Counted from the first letter of the stretch, positions 18,347-26,487 are shown. The stretch is DNA of 64,000 bases from JADFNB01 sp036397455 (GCA_036397455.1 DASWIX010000058.1:1-64000), one strand, 5' to 3'. Program-made: numbers and translations. The notes: generated by a model not told the origin, from the sequence alone.

Positions 18347-19547
18347 TTCCGGGGAGACGATTCGGGTCACGGCCGTGGCCGCCTCATCGGAGTTGGGTGG
18401 GACCGAGCGGGTCTTGCTCGACTTCGCCGCGCGGGCATTCGAACACGATATCATGCTCCGCGTCATCACCCCGCGCCCGGGACCGCTACTGAACATCCTG
18501 AACGACATCGGCGTCCCGGCGGAAGTCGTTCCGGCACCGCCATCCCTGCTGCGCGGGTCGCAGCGGCTCACGGCGTTGTGGTCCGCTCCCGGGGCCATGG
18601 TGGGGCTGCGAACGTGGGCTCGCCGGTTGGCGGGGCATCCGTTCGTGCGCGATACCGACTTATGGTACGGCGTCTCGTTCAAGGCGTATCTGGCATTCCC
18701 CAAGGGGGCCTCGACGCCGGTGGTGTGGCACCTGCACGAGTTTCCCCCGGCGTTGACCGGGACGGCTTGGAAGCTGCTGGCCCGGCGCCGGCCCGACGCA
18801 TTGATCGCCAACAGTGACGCCGTGGCGCGCGCGTGGGGTGCGCCCGCGCCCGGAGCCCGTCGGGCCCGGGCGGCCCCCCCGATCATCGCCATTCCCAACG
18901 GCGTCGACCTCGATCGGTTCCGGCCACGCGAGCGCAGCGGATGGATCGCCCGAGCGCTTGGTATCGCGCCGACCACGAGGATCATCGGCATGCCCGCCGT
19001 GCTCGCCAGTTGGAAGGGGCAACTCGCGGTGGTCGACGCGTTCACCAGGATCCGCGACCGTTTTCCCGACGTCCACCTCGTGTTCGTGGGCGGCAGTATC
19101 TACGATACCGTCGCCGAACGCAGCTTCGAGGGACGCCTGCGGACCGTGATCCAGCGGGAGTCACGGGTGCACCTCGTGCCATTTCAGCCAAAGATCGAAC
19201 TCGCCTATCCGGAGTTCGATCTGGCGGTCCACTATTCCACCCGGGCGGAAGCGTTTGGTCGGGTCATCATCGAAGCGATGGCGAGTGCCGTACCGGTACT
19301 TGCCGCCGCGGAAGGCGGTCCGGTGGAGATTGTCACGGAAGGCGGATGGTTGGTGGAGCCGCGCGCTCCCGGGGCGCTGGCCAATGCGATGGTGTCGGCG
19401 CTGATGCTGCCGCCGGATCATCTGCGTCAGATCGGCCATTGGGGCCGGATTCGGATGGAAGATCATTACTCCGCGCGACGGTTTGCGCGCGACGTGTCGC
19501 GGGTGTTGCGCGCCACCACGTCCGGGGTGCCCGCGGGTCCCGCCTAG
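18339..19547 (+). CDS. Glycosyltransferase family 4
   Basis: A 402-residue enzyme and the last gene of the plus-strand run. The N-terminal domain has SSELGGTERVLLDF as acceptor loop. The C-terminal domain has GMPAVLASWKGQLAVVDAF and the donor region RAEAFGRVIIEAMASAVPVL. The start is uncertain: TTG 18339, overlapping the previous stop, is chosen; a frame GTG about 36 bp further on is possible. Its stop overlaps the convergent hflX stop by four bases. Confidence 0.83.
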   Translation: MSSSGETIRVTAVAASSELGGTERVLLDFAARAFEHDIMLRVITPRPGPLLNILNDIGVPAEVVPAPPSLLRGSQRLTALWSAPGAMVGLRTWARRLAGHPFVRDTDLWYGVSFKAYLAFPKGASTPVVWHLHEFPPALTGTAWKLLARRRPDALIANSDAVARAWGAPAPGARRARAAPPIIAIPNGVDLDRFRPRERSGWIARALGIAPTTRIIGMPAVLASWKGQLAVVDAFTRIRDRFPDVHLVFVGGSIYDTVAERSFEGRLRTVIQRESRVHLVPFQPKIELAYPEFDLAVHYSTRAEAFGRVIIEAMASAVPVLAAAEGGPVEIVTEGGWLVEPRAPGALANAMVSALMLPPDHLRQIGHWGRIRMEDHYSARRFARDVSRVLRATTSGVPAGPA

Positions 19548-20728
19548 CCCGGGCTCCGGGCTCCGCTCCCCGTCACCCCGTGTAACCACGCGAGCAGCGC
19601 GCCGAGATCGCGCCGCACGGCCGACACGCATGCCGTTGCGTGGAACCGACCCGCCACGCGGTCACGGAATGCCTCGCCGTCCGGCATCAGATCCATCTTG
19701 TTGAACACGTGCACGACCCGCTCGGGATCGATCGCCAGGTCATCGAGCACGCGATCCACCACGGTGACCTGCTCCTCCCACTGTGGGTGACTCGCGTCGA
19801 TGACGTGCAGCAGCAGGTCCGCCCCGGACGCTTCCTCGAGCGTCGCGCCGAAGCTGGCCACGAGATGATGCGGCAGTTTGCGGATGAAGCCCACCGTGTC
19901 CACCAGCCGTACGCGGCGCCCGCCACCCAGATCGGTCTCGCGCGTAAGGGTGTCCAGCGTCGCGAACAGCCGATCCTCGACAAACGCGTCCGCGCGCGTC
20001 ACCGCCTTGAGGAGACTCGATTTCCCGGCGTTGGTGTAGCCCACCAACGCGGCCGTCGGGATCGATCGCCGACCGCGACCGTGCCGCAGCAACGCGCGAT
20101 GGCGCTCGGCGTCGGCCAGGTCGCGTTTGAGCCGGCTGATCTTCGTGCGGATCATGCGACGGTCGGTTTCGATTTGCGTCTCGCCGGGCCCGCGCAGCCC
20201 GATACCGCCGCGAATGCGCGAAAGGTGTACCCACATGCGCGCGAGGCGCGGCAGCATGTACTCCAGCTGCGCTAGTTCGACTTCCATACGCGCTTCCTTG
20301 GAACGCGCGCGGGTGGCGAAGATGTCGAGGATGAGTTCGGCCCGGTCCATCACCCGCAGCTCGAGGGCACTCTCGAGGTTCTTTCCCTGGACGGGCGACA
20401 GTTCTTCGTCGAACAGCACCAGGGTCGCACCACTCTCGGCGGCCTGCTGCCCGAGTGCTGCGACCTTCCCTTTCCCCAGATAGTGACTTGGCGTCGGGGT
20501 ACGGAGTTGCTGGACCAACCGCCCGACGATCGTGGCACCGGCCGTGTCGGCGAGCCGCGCCAGTTCGTCGAGGTGCTCGACAACGTGGATGGCGTCGCGT
20601 GTTCCGCGGCGCGGCGCGCCGACCAGCAGGGCGCGCTCGGCAGGGGGCTGGATGTCGTGGAGCTTCGGGATGCAGGCGTCTCCTTCCCCAGTGACCGGCG
20701 TCCGCACACCATCGCGTGACGGACGCAT
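19544..20728 (-). CDS. hflX: GTPase HflX
   Basis: About 394 residues. The N-terminal HflX domain has THYLGKGK-like SHYLGKGKVAALG, LFDEELSPVQGKNLE, and the glycine-rich segment RGGIGLRGPGETQIETDRR. The GTPase domain shows G1 GYTNAGKSSLL, G3 DTVGFIRKLPH and G4 NKMD. HflX binds the 50S subunit and rescues or splits stalled ribosomes. The start is unclear: ATG 20728 is used and an in-frame GTG at 20749 is possible. It borders the repeat island, whose first unit starts about 95 bp upstream of it, so its promoter may lie in the repeat flank. Confidence 0.92.
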   Translation of the reverse strand: MRPSRDGVRTPVTGEGDACIPKLHDIQPPAERALLVGAPRRGTRDAIHVVEHLDELARLADTAGATIVGRLVQQLRTPTPSHYLGKGKVAALGQQAAESGATLVLFDEELSPVQGKNLESALELRVMDRAELILDIFATRARSKEARMEVELAQLEYMLPRLARMWVHLSRIRGGIGLRGPGETQIETDRRMIRTKISRLKRDLADAERHRALLRHGRGRRSIPTAALVGYTNAGKSSLLKAVTRADAFVEDRLFATLDTLTRETDLGGGRRVRLVDTVGFIRKLPHHLVASFGATLEEASGADLLLHVIDASHPQWEEQVTVVDRVLDDLAIDPERVVHVFNKMDLMPDGEAFRDRVAGRFHATACVSAVRRDLGALLAWLHGVTGSGARSPG

Positions 20729-20821
20729 TCGGAACCGCCGGATCCACACAACGTAATGCGTTCACGCGGCCGTGCCATAGCACCGCGGCCGGGCTCGACC
20801 TTGTCGCGCTCGCGCGTGCGC

Positions 20822-20983
20822 GTGCGCGGCCCAGGCCGCGGCTCGGCGACGGCCGCTGCAAGCGGCACTGCGGACAGCGCAGGTCAGTTGGACTGACTGA
20901 TGCCGAGCCGCGGGTTCACCCGCGCCTCGACCGAGGATCTCACCGACTGCGATCGCGCCCGTCGCGACCAGGAGGGCGCGTGA
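20822..20983. repeat. Palindromic island repeat, unit 1
   Basis: Contains the full core: ccgcggctcggc (left arm), gccgctgcaagcggc hairpin, gtcagttggactgac hairpin, gccgagccgcgg (right arm), then the cgcgggttcacccgcg hairpin. It continues into a degraded Uma2 3' end (minus-strand frame ...GAIAVGEILG without its stop). It lies between hflX and unit 2. Confidence 0.85.
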
Positions 20984-21010
20984 TCGTCCGGGCTCGCAGT
21001 GCGCGTGCGC

Positions 21011-21130
21011 GTGCGCGGCCAAGGCCGCGGCTCGGCGACGGCCGCTGCAAGCGGCAGCGCGGGCCGTGCGGGTCAGTTGGACTGACTGATGCCGAGCCGC
21101 GGGTTCACCCGCGCCTCGGCCGAGGAGATC
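21011..21130. repeat. Palindromic island repeat, unit 2
   Basis: Complete core as in unit 1, ending abruptly 20 bp before the stop codon of the hepT gene at 21150. It forms the 3' border of the first toxin-antitoxin pair. Confidence 0.85.
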
Positions 21131-21149
21131 TCCGTCCGCGTCGCCCGCC

Positions 21150-21563
21150 CTACTCGCCTGACTCGATCGCGGCGACCGCCCGGAGAAAGCGATCGAGCGG
21201 GTCGAGCCGGTCCAGAGCCTCGATCACGCGGGTGTAGTCGAGGTCCACGTACTCGTGAATCACCACGTTCCGGAACCCCGGCAAGTCAAGCAGACCCTCG
21301 ATGAGGTCGGGGGGGAAACCCTCGATCTGGCGCAGCGCGCGAATGGCGCCGGCGTAGTCCTGAAACCGGATGCCCCGGCGTCCGGCAAGCTCACCCGCAA
21401 CGTCAATGACGGACTGGCACACGACGAGCAGCGAGAACAGCACGTCGTTGTGCAGGGAGAGATCCGATGCCAGCCGCGCGGCGTCGGTCACGCGGGGCCG
21501 GATGGTGCGCAGATGGTCGAGGTGGCGCCGCAGGTCGGCCAGTCGCTCGACGAGGAACGTCAC
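21150..21563 (-). CDS. hepT: HEPN-domain toxin, HepT family (DUF86)
   Basis: A 137-residue all-helical protein with the HEPN RNase signature R-x4-6-H as RNVVIHEY near residues 98-105, embedded in FRNVVIHEYVDLDY, the classic HepT form. HepT enzymes cleave RNA and are inactivated by AMPylation of the tyrosine after the histidine by the MntA partner. The GTG start overlaps the mntA stop (GTGA), so the two are coupled, antitoxin first. The pair is bordered by repeat units 2 and 3. Confidence 0.88.
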   Translation of the reverse strand: MTFLVERLADLRRHLDHLRTIRPRVTDAARLASDLSLHNDVLFSLLVVCQSVIDVAGELAGRRGIRFQDYAGAIRALRQIEGFPPDLIEGLLDLPGFRNVVIHEYVDLDYTRVIEALDRLDPLDRFLRAVAAIESGE

Positions 21564-21976
21564 GAGGTGATGGCCGCCAGCTTGAGCCGCCGGGTGCGCC
21601 GCAGGAAGGGGGCGAGGTCGGCGGCGAGCAGGAGCGTCCGGCGCGTGAACGCGTGGTCGGCCTGGTCATCTCGGCACAGCACGCGGATGCCATCGCGCAG
21701 CGCGCGGGCCGACAGCTCGGCGGGCGCGTCATTGAGCGCCACCACGTCCACCCGGTTCACGTGCGTCGCGGCGATGAGGTCGCCCGCGAGCCGCAGCGCG
21801 CGCCGGCTCCGGTCCACGGCGTCGGGCGCATCCCGCCGGTCGAACAGCACGGCCACGTCCACGTCGCTGTCGGCGTGGGCGCGCTCGGACGCCTGGCTGC
21901 CGAACAGGTAGGCGGAGACGAGCGGCGCCGCCGAGCGCTGGAGTTCGTCCCGCACCGCCTCGATGATCGTTGCCAT
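21560..21976 (-). CDS. mntA: MNT-domain nucleotidyltransferase antitoxin, MntA family
   Basis: A 138-residue protein with the minimal nucleotidyltransferase signature: LFGSQASERAHADSDVDVAV contains G-S followed by D-x-D. MntA enzymes transfer AMP to the HepT tyrosine and so neutralise it. The third carboxylate is likely in RVDVVALND near residue 80. The ATG at 21976 is 22 bp from repeat unit 3, which may hold the promoter. Together with the downstream hepT this is a type VII-like pair. Confidence 0.88.
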   Translation of the reverse strand: MATIIEAVRDELQRSAAPLVSAYLFGSQASERAHADSDVDVAVLFDRRDAPDAVDRSRRALRLAGDLIAATHVNRVDVVALNDAPAELSARALRDGIRVLCRDDQADHAFTRRTLLLAADLAPFLRRTRRLKLAAITS

Positions 21977-21998
21977 GACGGAATATGCGGCTGCTGGC

Positions 21999-22165
21999 GT
22001 GCGCGGCCAAGGCCGCGGCTCGGCGACGGCCGCTGCAAGCGGCAGCGCGGGTCCTGCGGGTCAGTTGCACTGACTGATGCCGAGCCGCGGGTTCACCCGC
22101 GCCTCAGCCGAAGGTCTCACCGACCGCGAACGGGCCCGTCGCGACCAGGAGGGCGCGTGATCGTC
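21999..22165. repeat. Palindromic island repeat, unit 3
   Basis: Complete core. The small hairpin is gtcagttgcactgac: the same stem as other units but a different loop base. It continues into a degraded Uma2 3' end, like unit 1. Confidence 0.85.
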
Positions 22166-22190
22166 CGGGCTCGCAGGTGCGCGCGTGCGC

Positions 22191-22312
22191 GTGCGCGGCC
22201 AAGGCCGCGGCTCGGCGACGGCCGCTGCAAGCGGCCCTGCGGGCCCTGCGGGTCAGTTGGACTGACTGAGGCCGAGCCGCGGGTTCACCCGCGCCTCAGC
22301 CGAGGATCTCAC
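22191..22312. repeat. Palindromic island repeat, unit 4
   Basis: Complete core whose right end runs into the 3' end of the first full Uma2 gene. In this copy cctcggcc has become cctcagcc, which creates the TGA stop (22296-22298) of that gene. Confidence 0.85.
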
Positions 22313-22856
22313 CGACCTCGATCGCGCCCGCCTCGACCAGAAGGGCGGACAACGACGCGCCGCGCTTCAGGCTGCGGACCTCCTGATATCCCCGCGGGCC
22401 GGGGCTCCGGTAGACCTCCACCCGCTCGCGCTCGAGGTCCACGAGCCAGACCTCGGCGACCCCCGCGGCGGCATACGCGGGGCTCTTGATGTCGCGGTCC
22501 GAGCCGACCGACGAATCGCCGACCTCGACGATCAGCAGGATGTCCTCTGGGTGCGGGTGGCGCGTTCGGTACGCGTCCGGCCTTGGGCGGAGCACCGCGA
22601 TGTCCGGCTGGGGCTCCCAATACGTTCCCAGAATCACGGGATCCTGGATGCCGAGGATGACGGTGTCGCCCAGCCGGCGATACAGCAGCGCGGTCATGTG
22701 CTTCACGCATCCGGCGTGGCGGGAGCCGATGGGCGTCATCTGGACGATCCGCCCGTCGAGCAGCTCCACGCGATCGTCCTCGTGCAGGATGCCCGCTTCG
22801 GCCATCCGGTGGTATTCGTCCACCGTGAAGCTGCGGGTGACGAGGGGTGCGGCCAT
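22296..22856 (-). CDS. Uma2 family endonuclease-like protein, copy A
   Basis: A 186-residue protein of the Uma2/DUF820 family, a PD-(D/E)XK nuclease-like fold of poorly known function. Visible features: FTVDEYHRMAEAGIL, RVELLDGRIVQMTPIGSRH, PQPDIAVL, and the nuclease-like ILLIVEVGDSS with DRDIKSPAYAAAGV. The ATG 22856 has a strong ribosome site (GGGAGG, 7 bp upstream); a longer frame covers only the upstream flank. Copies B and C are near identical and share exactly 139 bp of 5' flank up to the next repeat remnant or unit. Confidence 0.88.
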   Translation of the reverse strand: MAAPLVTRSFTVDEYHRMAEAGILHEDDRVELLDGRIVQMTPIGSRHAGCVKHMTALLYRRLGDTVILGIQDPVILGTYWEPQPDIAVLRPRPDAYRTRHPHPEDILLIVEVGDSSVGSDRDIKSPAYAAAGVAEVWLVDLERERVEVYRSPGPRGYQEVRSLKRGASLSALLVEAGAIEVGEILG

Positions 22857-22995
22857 GGTGATCCTCCCGATGGCTGGGTGAGGCTCCGAGCCGGGTCCAC
22901 GCCGCGCACGCTGCGGTGGGGTGGTCAACGGGGCCTCAACTGACAGGGTACGCTCGGCCCGGAGAGGGGGGCGAGGGTGTCCCGCGGTGCGGCCG

Positions 22996-23016
22996 GTGCG
23001 CGGGTTCACCCGCGCG
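22996..23016. repeat. Collapsed island repeat remnant
   Basis: The left end of the unit (gtgcgcgg) is joined directly to its right-hand hairpin (ggttcacccgcgcg), so most of the core is missing. It sits exactly 139 bp 5' of Uma2 copy A, where other copies have a full or partial unit. Confidence 0.6.
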
Positions 23017-23029
23017 TTGGGCGTCCCGC

Positions 23030-23064
23030 CCGCAACAACAACGGGGGAACCCGTGTGGATTCCC
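23030..23064. repeat. Inverted repeat hairpin acgggggaa/ttcccccgt
   Basis: Nine-base arms separated by about ten bases between Uma2 copy A and the PBECR-like gene. On the minus strand it follows the end of the latter and could act as a transcription terminator, though no U-tract is present. Function not shown. Confidence 0.4.
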
Positions 23065-23102
23065 CCGTGGCGAGCCGTGCCAGGCGATGACCTCTGGATC
23101 TC

Positions 23103-23558
23103 CTAGATTCCCCGCGGGGAATGGTGACGGCGACCTTTCCGTCCTCGCGGCTCGCGCGCTTCGAGCATGGTACCGGCCCGGCGACGCCGAGTCAAGTAAC
23201 TCGCGGCGATGGGGTGTGCGCTGTTCACCCAGGCCTCGCGCTCGTCGTCGAGAAATTTCACCGAGACGAGCAGCCAGCGTGCGGGCTGCCCTACGAGACG
23301 CACGAACTCCACGCGGCGCCGGTCCCCGTGGGCTCGCTGGCCGACGAAATCGGGGTCGCTCAGCACGTCGGGGATATGCCGGAGGCAGAAGTGCAGCCAG
23401 GCCGGGCGACGGGCGGCGATGTGGAGCAGGCGCTCGCGCGTGACGTGAACGGTTCGCTGTGCGCCCACCAGTCCACCGGGCAACCGGATGTGACGGGGGA
23501 CAACGCCGGCGATCTGGACCGTGTCGGCGTCGGCGCGAAGGGAGGGCCGGCGTGCCAT
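23103..23558 (-). CDS. PBECR-like putative RNase domain protein
   Basis: About 151 residues from ATG 23558 (an in-frame GTG at 23612 is possible). The core VTRERLLHIAARRPAWLHFC, LRHIPDVLSDPDFV, RWLLVSVKFLDDE and WVNSAHPI follows the layout of phage-barnase-EndoU-colicin E5/D-RelE-like (PBECR) nuclease domains. These are often carried by toxins and mobile elements. Assignment is by pattern only. No obvious antitoxin lies next to it. A perfect 16-bp palindrome, attccccgcggggaat (23107-23122), overlaps its 3' end. It occupies its own slot between repeats. Confidence 0.55.
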   Translation of the reverse strand: MARRPSLRADADTVQIAGVVPRHIRLPGGLVGAQRTVHVTRERLLHIAARRPAWLHFCLRHIPDVLSDPDFVGQRAHGDRRRVEFVRLVGQPARWLLVSVKFLDDEREAWVNSAHPIAASYLTRRRRAGTMLEAREPRGRKGRRHHSPRGI

Positions 23559-23640
23559 GCGGCCCGTAATGTGAGTGAAGATCCCCCAAGTCGGCGTACC
23601 AGTTTGATGCACGGATGATGCTTGTCGTCGCGGTATTTTC

Positions 23641-23705
23641 GGGTCAGTTCTACTGACTGAGGCCGAGCCGCGGGTTCACCCGCGCCTCAGCCGAGGATCT
23701 CACCG
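23641..23705. repeat. Palindromic island repeat, unit 5 (right half only)
   Basis: Only the right part of the core is present: gtcagttctactgac hairpin, gccgagccgcgg and cgcgggttcacccgcg. The left arm is lost. Its right end supplies the stop codon of Uma2 copy B. Confidence 0.8.
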
Positions 23706-24247
23706 ACCTCGATCGCACCGGCCTCGGCCAGGAGGGCGGACACGGACTCGCCGCGCCTCAGGGTGCGGACCTCCTGATAGCCCCGCGGGCCGGGGCTCCG
23801 GTAGACCTCCACCCACTCGTGCTCGAGGTCCACGAGCCAGACCTCGGCGACCCCCGCGGCGGCATACGCGGGGATCTTGATGTCGCGGTCCGACCCGACC
23901 GACGAATCGCCGACCTCGACGATCAGCAGGATGTCCTCCGGGTGCGGGTGGCGCGTTCGGTACGCGTCCGCCCGTGGGCGGAGCACCGCGATGTCCGGCT
24001 GCGGCTCCCAATACGTTCCCAGAATCACGGGGTCCTGGATGCCGAGGATGACGGTGTCGCCCAGCCGGCGATACAGCAGCGCGGTCATGTGCTTCACGCA
24101 TCCGGCGTGGCGGGAGCCGATGGGGGTCATCTGGACGATCCGCCCGTCGAGCAGCTCCACGCGGTCGTCCTCGTGCAGGATGCCCGCCTCGGCCATCCGG
24201 TGGTACTCGTCCACCGTGAAGCTGCGGGTGACGAGGGGTGCGGCCAT
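23687..24247 (-). CDS. Uma2 family endonuclease-like protein, copy B
   Basis: A 186-residue protein nearly identical to copy A (a handful of substitutions, such as DRDIKIPAYAAAGV and LEHEWVEVYRS). It has the same ribosome site and the same 139-bp 5' flank. The PD-(D/E)XK-like residues are retained, so it should be intact. The family is known from genomes with large paralogous expansions; its biological role is unknown. Conservation of the flank shows the whole cassette was copied, not just the gene. Confidence 0.88.
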   Translation of the reverse strand: MAAPLVTRSFTVDEYHRMAEAGILHEDDRVELLDGRIVQMTPIGSRHAGCVKHMTALLYRRLGDTVILGIQDPVILGTYWEPQPDIAVLRPRADAYRTRHPHPEDILLIVEVGDSSVGSDRDIKIPAYAAAGVAEVWLVDLEHEWVEVYRSPGPRGYQEVRTLRRGESVSALLAEAGAIEVGEILG

Positions 24248-24386
24248 GGTGATCCTCCCGATGGCTGGGTGAGGCTCCGGGCCCGGTCCATGCCCCGCAC
24301 GCTGCGGTGGGGTGGTCAACGGAGCCTCAACTGACAGGGTACGCTCGGCCCGGGGAGGGGGGCAAGGGTGTCCCGCGGTGCGGCCG

Positions 24387-24410
24387 GTGCGCGGCCGAGG
24401 CCGCGGGTTT
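24387..24410. repeat. Partial island repeat (left end only)
   Basis: Begins with the unit left end gtgcgcggccgaggccgcgg and breaks off at the hepT stop (24409). It marks the border between the Uma2 copy B cassette and the second toxin-antitoxin pair. Confidence 0.65.
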
Positions 24411-24846
24411 ACTCGCGCGCGGGTTCCTGGCCCAGCGCCGCCTCCACGGCCTCCAGGTACCGCGGGACGTTGGCCAGCGCGGTGCCGAGCGCGTCGTAGA
24501 CCAGCCCGTGGTCAATCTCGTTATACTCGTGCGCCAGGCGGTTGCGGAGCCCGGCGGACGGGGCGAGCGCCCGGGCGAGATCCGTCGAGAGGACGCCGAG
24601 CCTGGCCATCCCCGTGAACGACTGGTGGAAGTCGTGCGGTGGGATCCCTTCGCGTTCCGTGATGACGTGGTAATTGACGTCTATCATCCGGCCGATGATG
24701 CGTTCCAGCACCCGCTCGGCCACGAGTTGGTGGGTGCGGTCGGCGAGGAACACGTCGCGCGGGGTCCGGCTGAGCCGGTCTACGTCCTTCATGTCGGCAA
24801 GGATCAGGGCCATCTTCCGGCGCACCAGCACGGGGTCAACCGACAC
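24409..24846 (-). CDS. hepT: HEPN-domain toxin, HepT family (DUF86)
   Basis: A 145-residue protein from a GTG at 24846, which overlaps the end of the MNT gene by 11 bp. It begins SVDPVLVRRKMALILADM, like the hepT at 32419 (VDASLVRRKLA). The active site is LRNRLAHEYNEIDH, with R-x4-H and the following Tyr. It is not close in sequence to the hepT at 21150, so the two pairs came in separately. A longer frame upstream overlaps the antitoxin gene and is rejected. Confidence 0.85.
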   Translation of the reverse strand: MSVDPVLVRRKMALILADMKDVDRLSRTPRDVFLADRTHQLVAERVLERIIGRMIDVNYHVITEREGIPPHDFHQSFTGMARLGVLSTDLARALAPSAGLRNRLAHEYNEIDHGLVYDALGTALANVPRYLEAVEAALGQEPARE

Positions 24847-25276
24847 GCGCGAGCCTCGCGATGCCGCGGCGCACCGCCTCCGCCTCGAGGGCAAAGAACG
24901 GCTCGTACTCGACCAGGCGACGCCAGGCGTACGCCTGCCGGCGTGCGAGGTCGGCGGCGTTGCCGTAGAGCAGCCTTGGCGCGCGCAGGGCGTGCCAGCC
25001 GATCAGGGGGTCGGCACGATGCAGCCACAGGACGTCCACGGCGCACGCCGGGAATACGGCCTGAAGGTCCGCCAGCAGGCCCAGGGGATCGTCCCGGCCG
25101 GGCACATCGAGCAACACGGCCAGATCGAGATCGCTGGCCGGGTGCGGGCGACCCGAGACCCGGGACCCGAATGCGAGCAGCAGCCGGATCCCGTGCCGGC
25201 GAGCGATCGCATCCAGCCGCGCGGCGGCCTCCGGACTGAGAGCGAGTGTGACGGCAGGTGGAGCGGGCGGTGGCAT
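24836..25276 (-). CDS. mntA: MNT-domain nucleotidyltransferase antitoxin, MntA family
   Basis: A 146-residue protein starting MPPPAPPAVTLAL. It has the signature LLAFGSRVSGRPHPASDLDLAV (G-S then D-x-D) and CAVDVLWLHRADPL for the third carboxylate. It precedes and overlaps the downstream hepT, as expected for a toxin AMPylating antitoxin. The frame extends upstream into repeat unit 6, but that part encodes repeat sequence only. Confidence 0.85.
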   Translation of the reverse strand: MPPPAPPAVTLALSPEAAARLDAIARRHGIRLLLAFGSRVSGRPHPASDLDLAVLLDVPGRDDPLGLLADLQAVFPACAVDVLWLHRADPLIGWHALRAPRLLYGNAADLARRQAYAWRRLVEYEPFFALEAEAVRRGIARLARVG

Positions 25277-25384
25277 AGGATGGCAGTCCGCGGCGGTGGG
25301 GTTCAGGCGTCGCACAACACGCCTAATGTACGCTCGGCGCGGCAGCATGGGCAAAGCGCCGCGCGCGCCGACCGGTGGGTGCCC

Positions 25385-25510
25385 GTGCGCGGCCGAGGCC
25401 GCGGCTCGGCGGCGGCCGCTGCAATCGGCACTGCGGGTCTGTTGTACTGACTGAGCCCGAGCGAGGCCGAGCCGCGGGTTCACCCGCCCATCAGCCGAGG
25501 ATCTCACCGA
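25385..25510. repeat. Palindromic island repeat, unit 6 (degenerate)
   Basis: The core is recognisable but worn: the hairpin reads gccgctgcaatcggc (one mismatch), the GTCAGT hairpin has lost its left arm, and gagcccgagcgag is inserted before the right arm. Followed directly by the Uma2 copy C pseudogene. Confidence 0.75.
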
Positions 25511-26052
25511 CCTCGATCGCGCCCGCCGCGACGAGCAGCGCGGACGCCGTTTCGCCGCGCGTCAGGCTGCGGATCTCCTGATAGCCCCGCGGGCCGGGGC
25601 TCCGGTAGACCTCCACCCGCTCGCGCTCGATGTCCACGAGCCAGACCTCGGCGATCCCCGCGGCGGCATACGCGGGGATCTTGGTGTCGCGGTCCGACCC
25701 GACCGACGAATCGCCGACCTCGACGATCAGCAGGATGTCCTCCGGGTGCGGGTGGCGCGTTCGGTACGCGTCCGGCCTTGGGCGGAGCACCGCGATGTCC
25801 GGCTGGGGCTCCCAACACGTTCCGAGGATCACCGGATTCTGTAATGGCGAGGATGACGGTGTCGCCCAGCCGGCGAGAGAGCAACGCGGTCACGTGATTC
25901 ACGCATCCGGCGTGGCGCGACCCGATGGGGGTCATTTCGACCACCTGCCCGTCGAGCCGCTCCACGCGGTCGCCCTCGTGCAGGATGCCCTCTTCGGCCA
26001 TCCGGTGGTACTCGTCCACCGTGAAGCTGCGGGTGACGAGGGGTGCGGCCAT
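25491..26052 (-). pseudogene. Uma2 family protein, copy C, frameshifted
   Basis: Nearly identical to copies A and B and with the same 5' flank of 139 bp. It is 562 bp instead of 561, because one base is inserted near 25848-25855 (gattctgtaatgg against gatcctggatg in A and B). The N-terminal frame runs to TVILA and then shifts; the C-terminal half from PQPDIAVL on is intact in the other frame. It therefore cannot make a full protein unless the shift is a sequencing error. Confidence 0.8.
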
Positions 26053-26191
26053 GGTGATCCTCCCGATGGCTGGGTGAGGCTCCGAGCCGGGTCCATGCCG
26101 CGCATGCTGCGGCGGGGTGGTCAACGGAGTCTCAACGGATAGGGTACGCTCGGCCCGGGGAGGGGGGCAAGGGTGTCCCACGGCCCGGCCG

Positions 26192-26350
26192 GTGCGCGGC
26201 CAAGGCCGCGGCTCGGCGACGGCCGCTGCAAGCGGCAGCGCGGGCCGTGCGGGTCAGTTGGACTGACTGAGGCCGAGCCGCGGGTTCACCCGCGCATTCG
26301 CCGAGGATCTCACCGACCGCGATCGCGCCCGCCTCGACCACGAGGGCGCG
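26192..26350. repeat. Palindromic island repeat, unit 7
   Basis: Complete core immediately after the 5' flank of Uma2 copy C, continuing into a degraded Uma2 3' end of the same type as units 1 and 3. Confidence 0.85.
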
Positions 26351-26386
26351 TGATCGTCCGGGCTCGCAGTGCGCGCGTGCGTGCGC

Positions 26387-26487
26387 GTGCGCGGCCAAGG
26401 CCGCGGCTCGGCGACGGCCGCTGCAAGCGGCAGCACAGGTCAGTTGGACTGACTGATGCCGAGCCGCGGGTTCACCCGCGCCTCGGC
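26387..26487. repeat. Palindromic island repeat, unit 8
   Basis: Complete core with the short spacer form (agcacag between the two hairpins). It is the left border of the REP-associated transposase gene. Confidence 0.85.
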
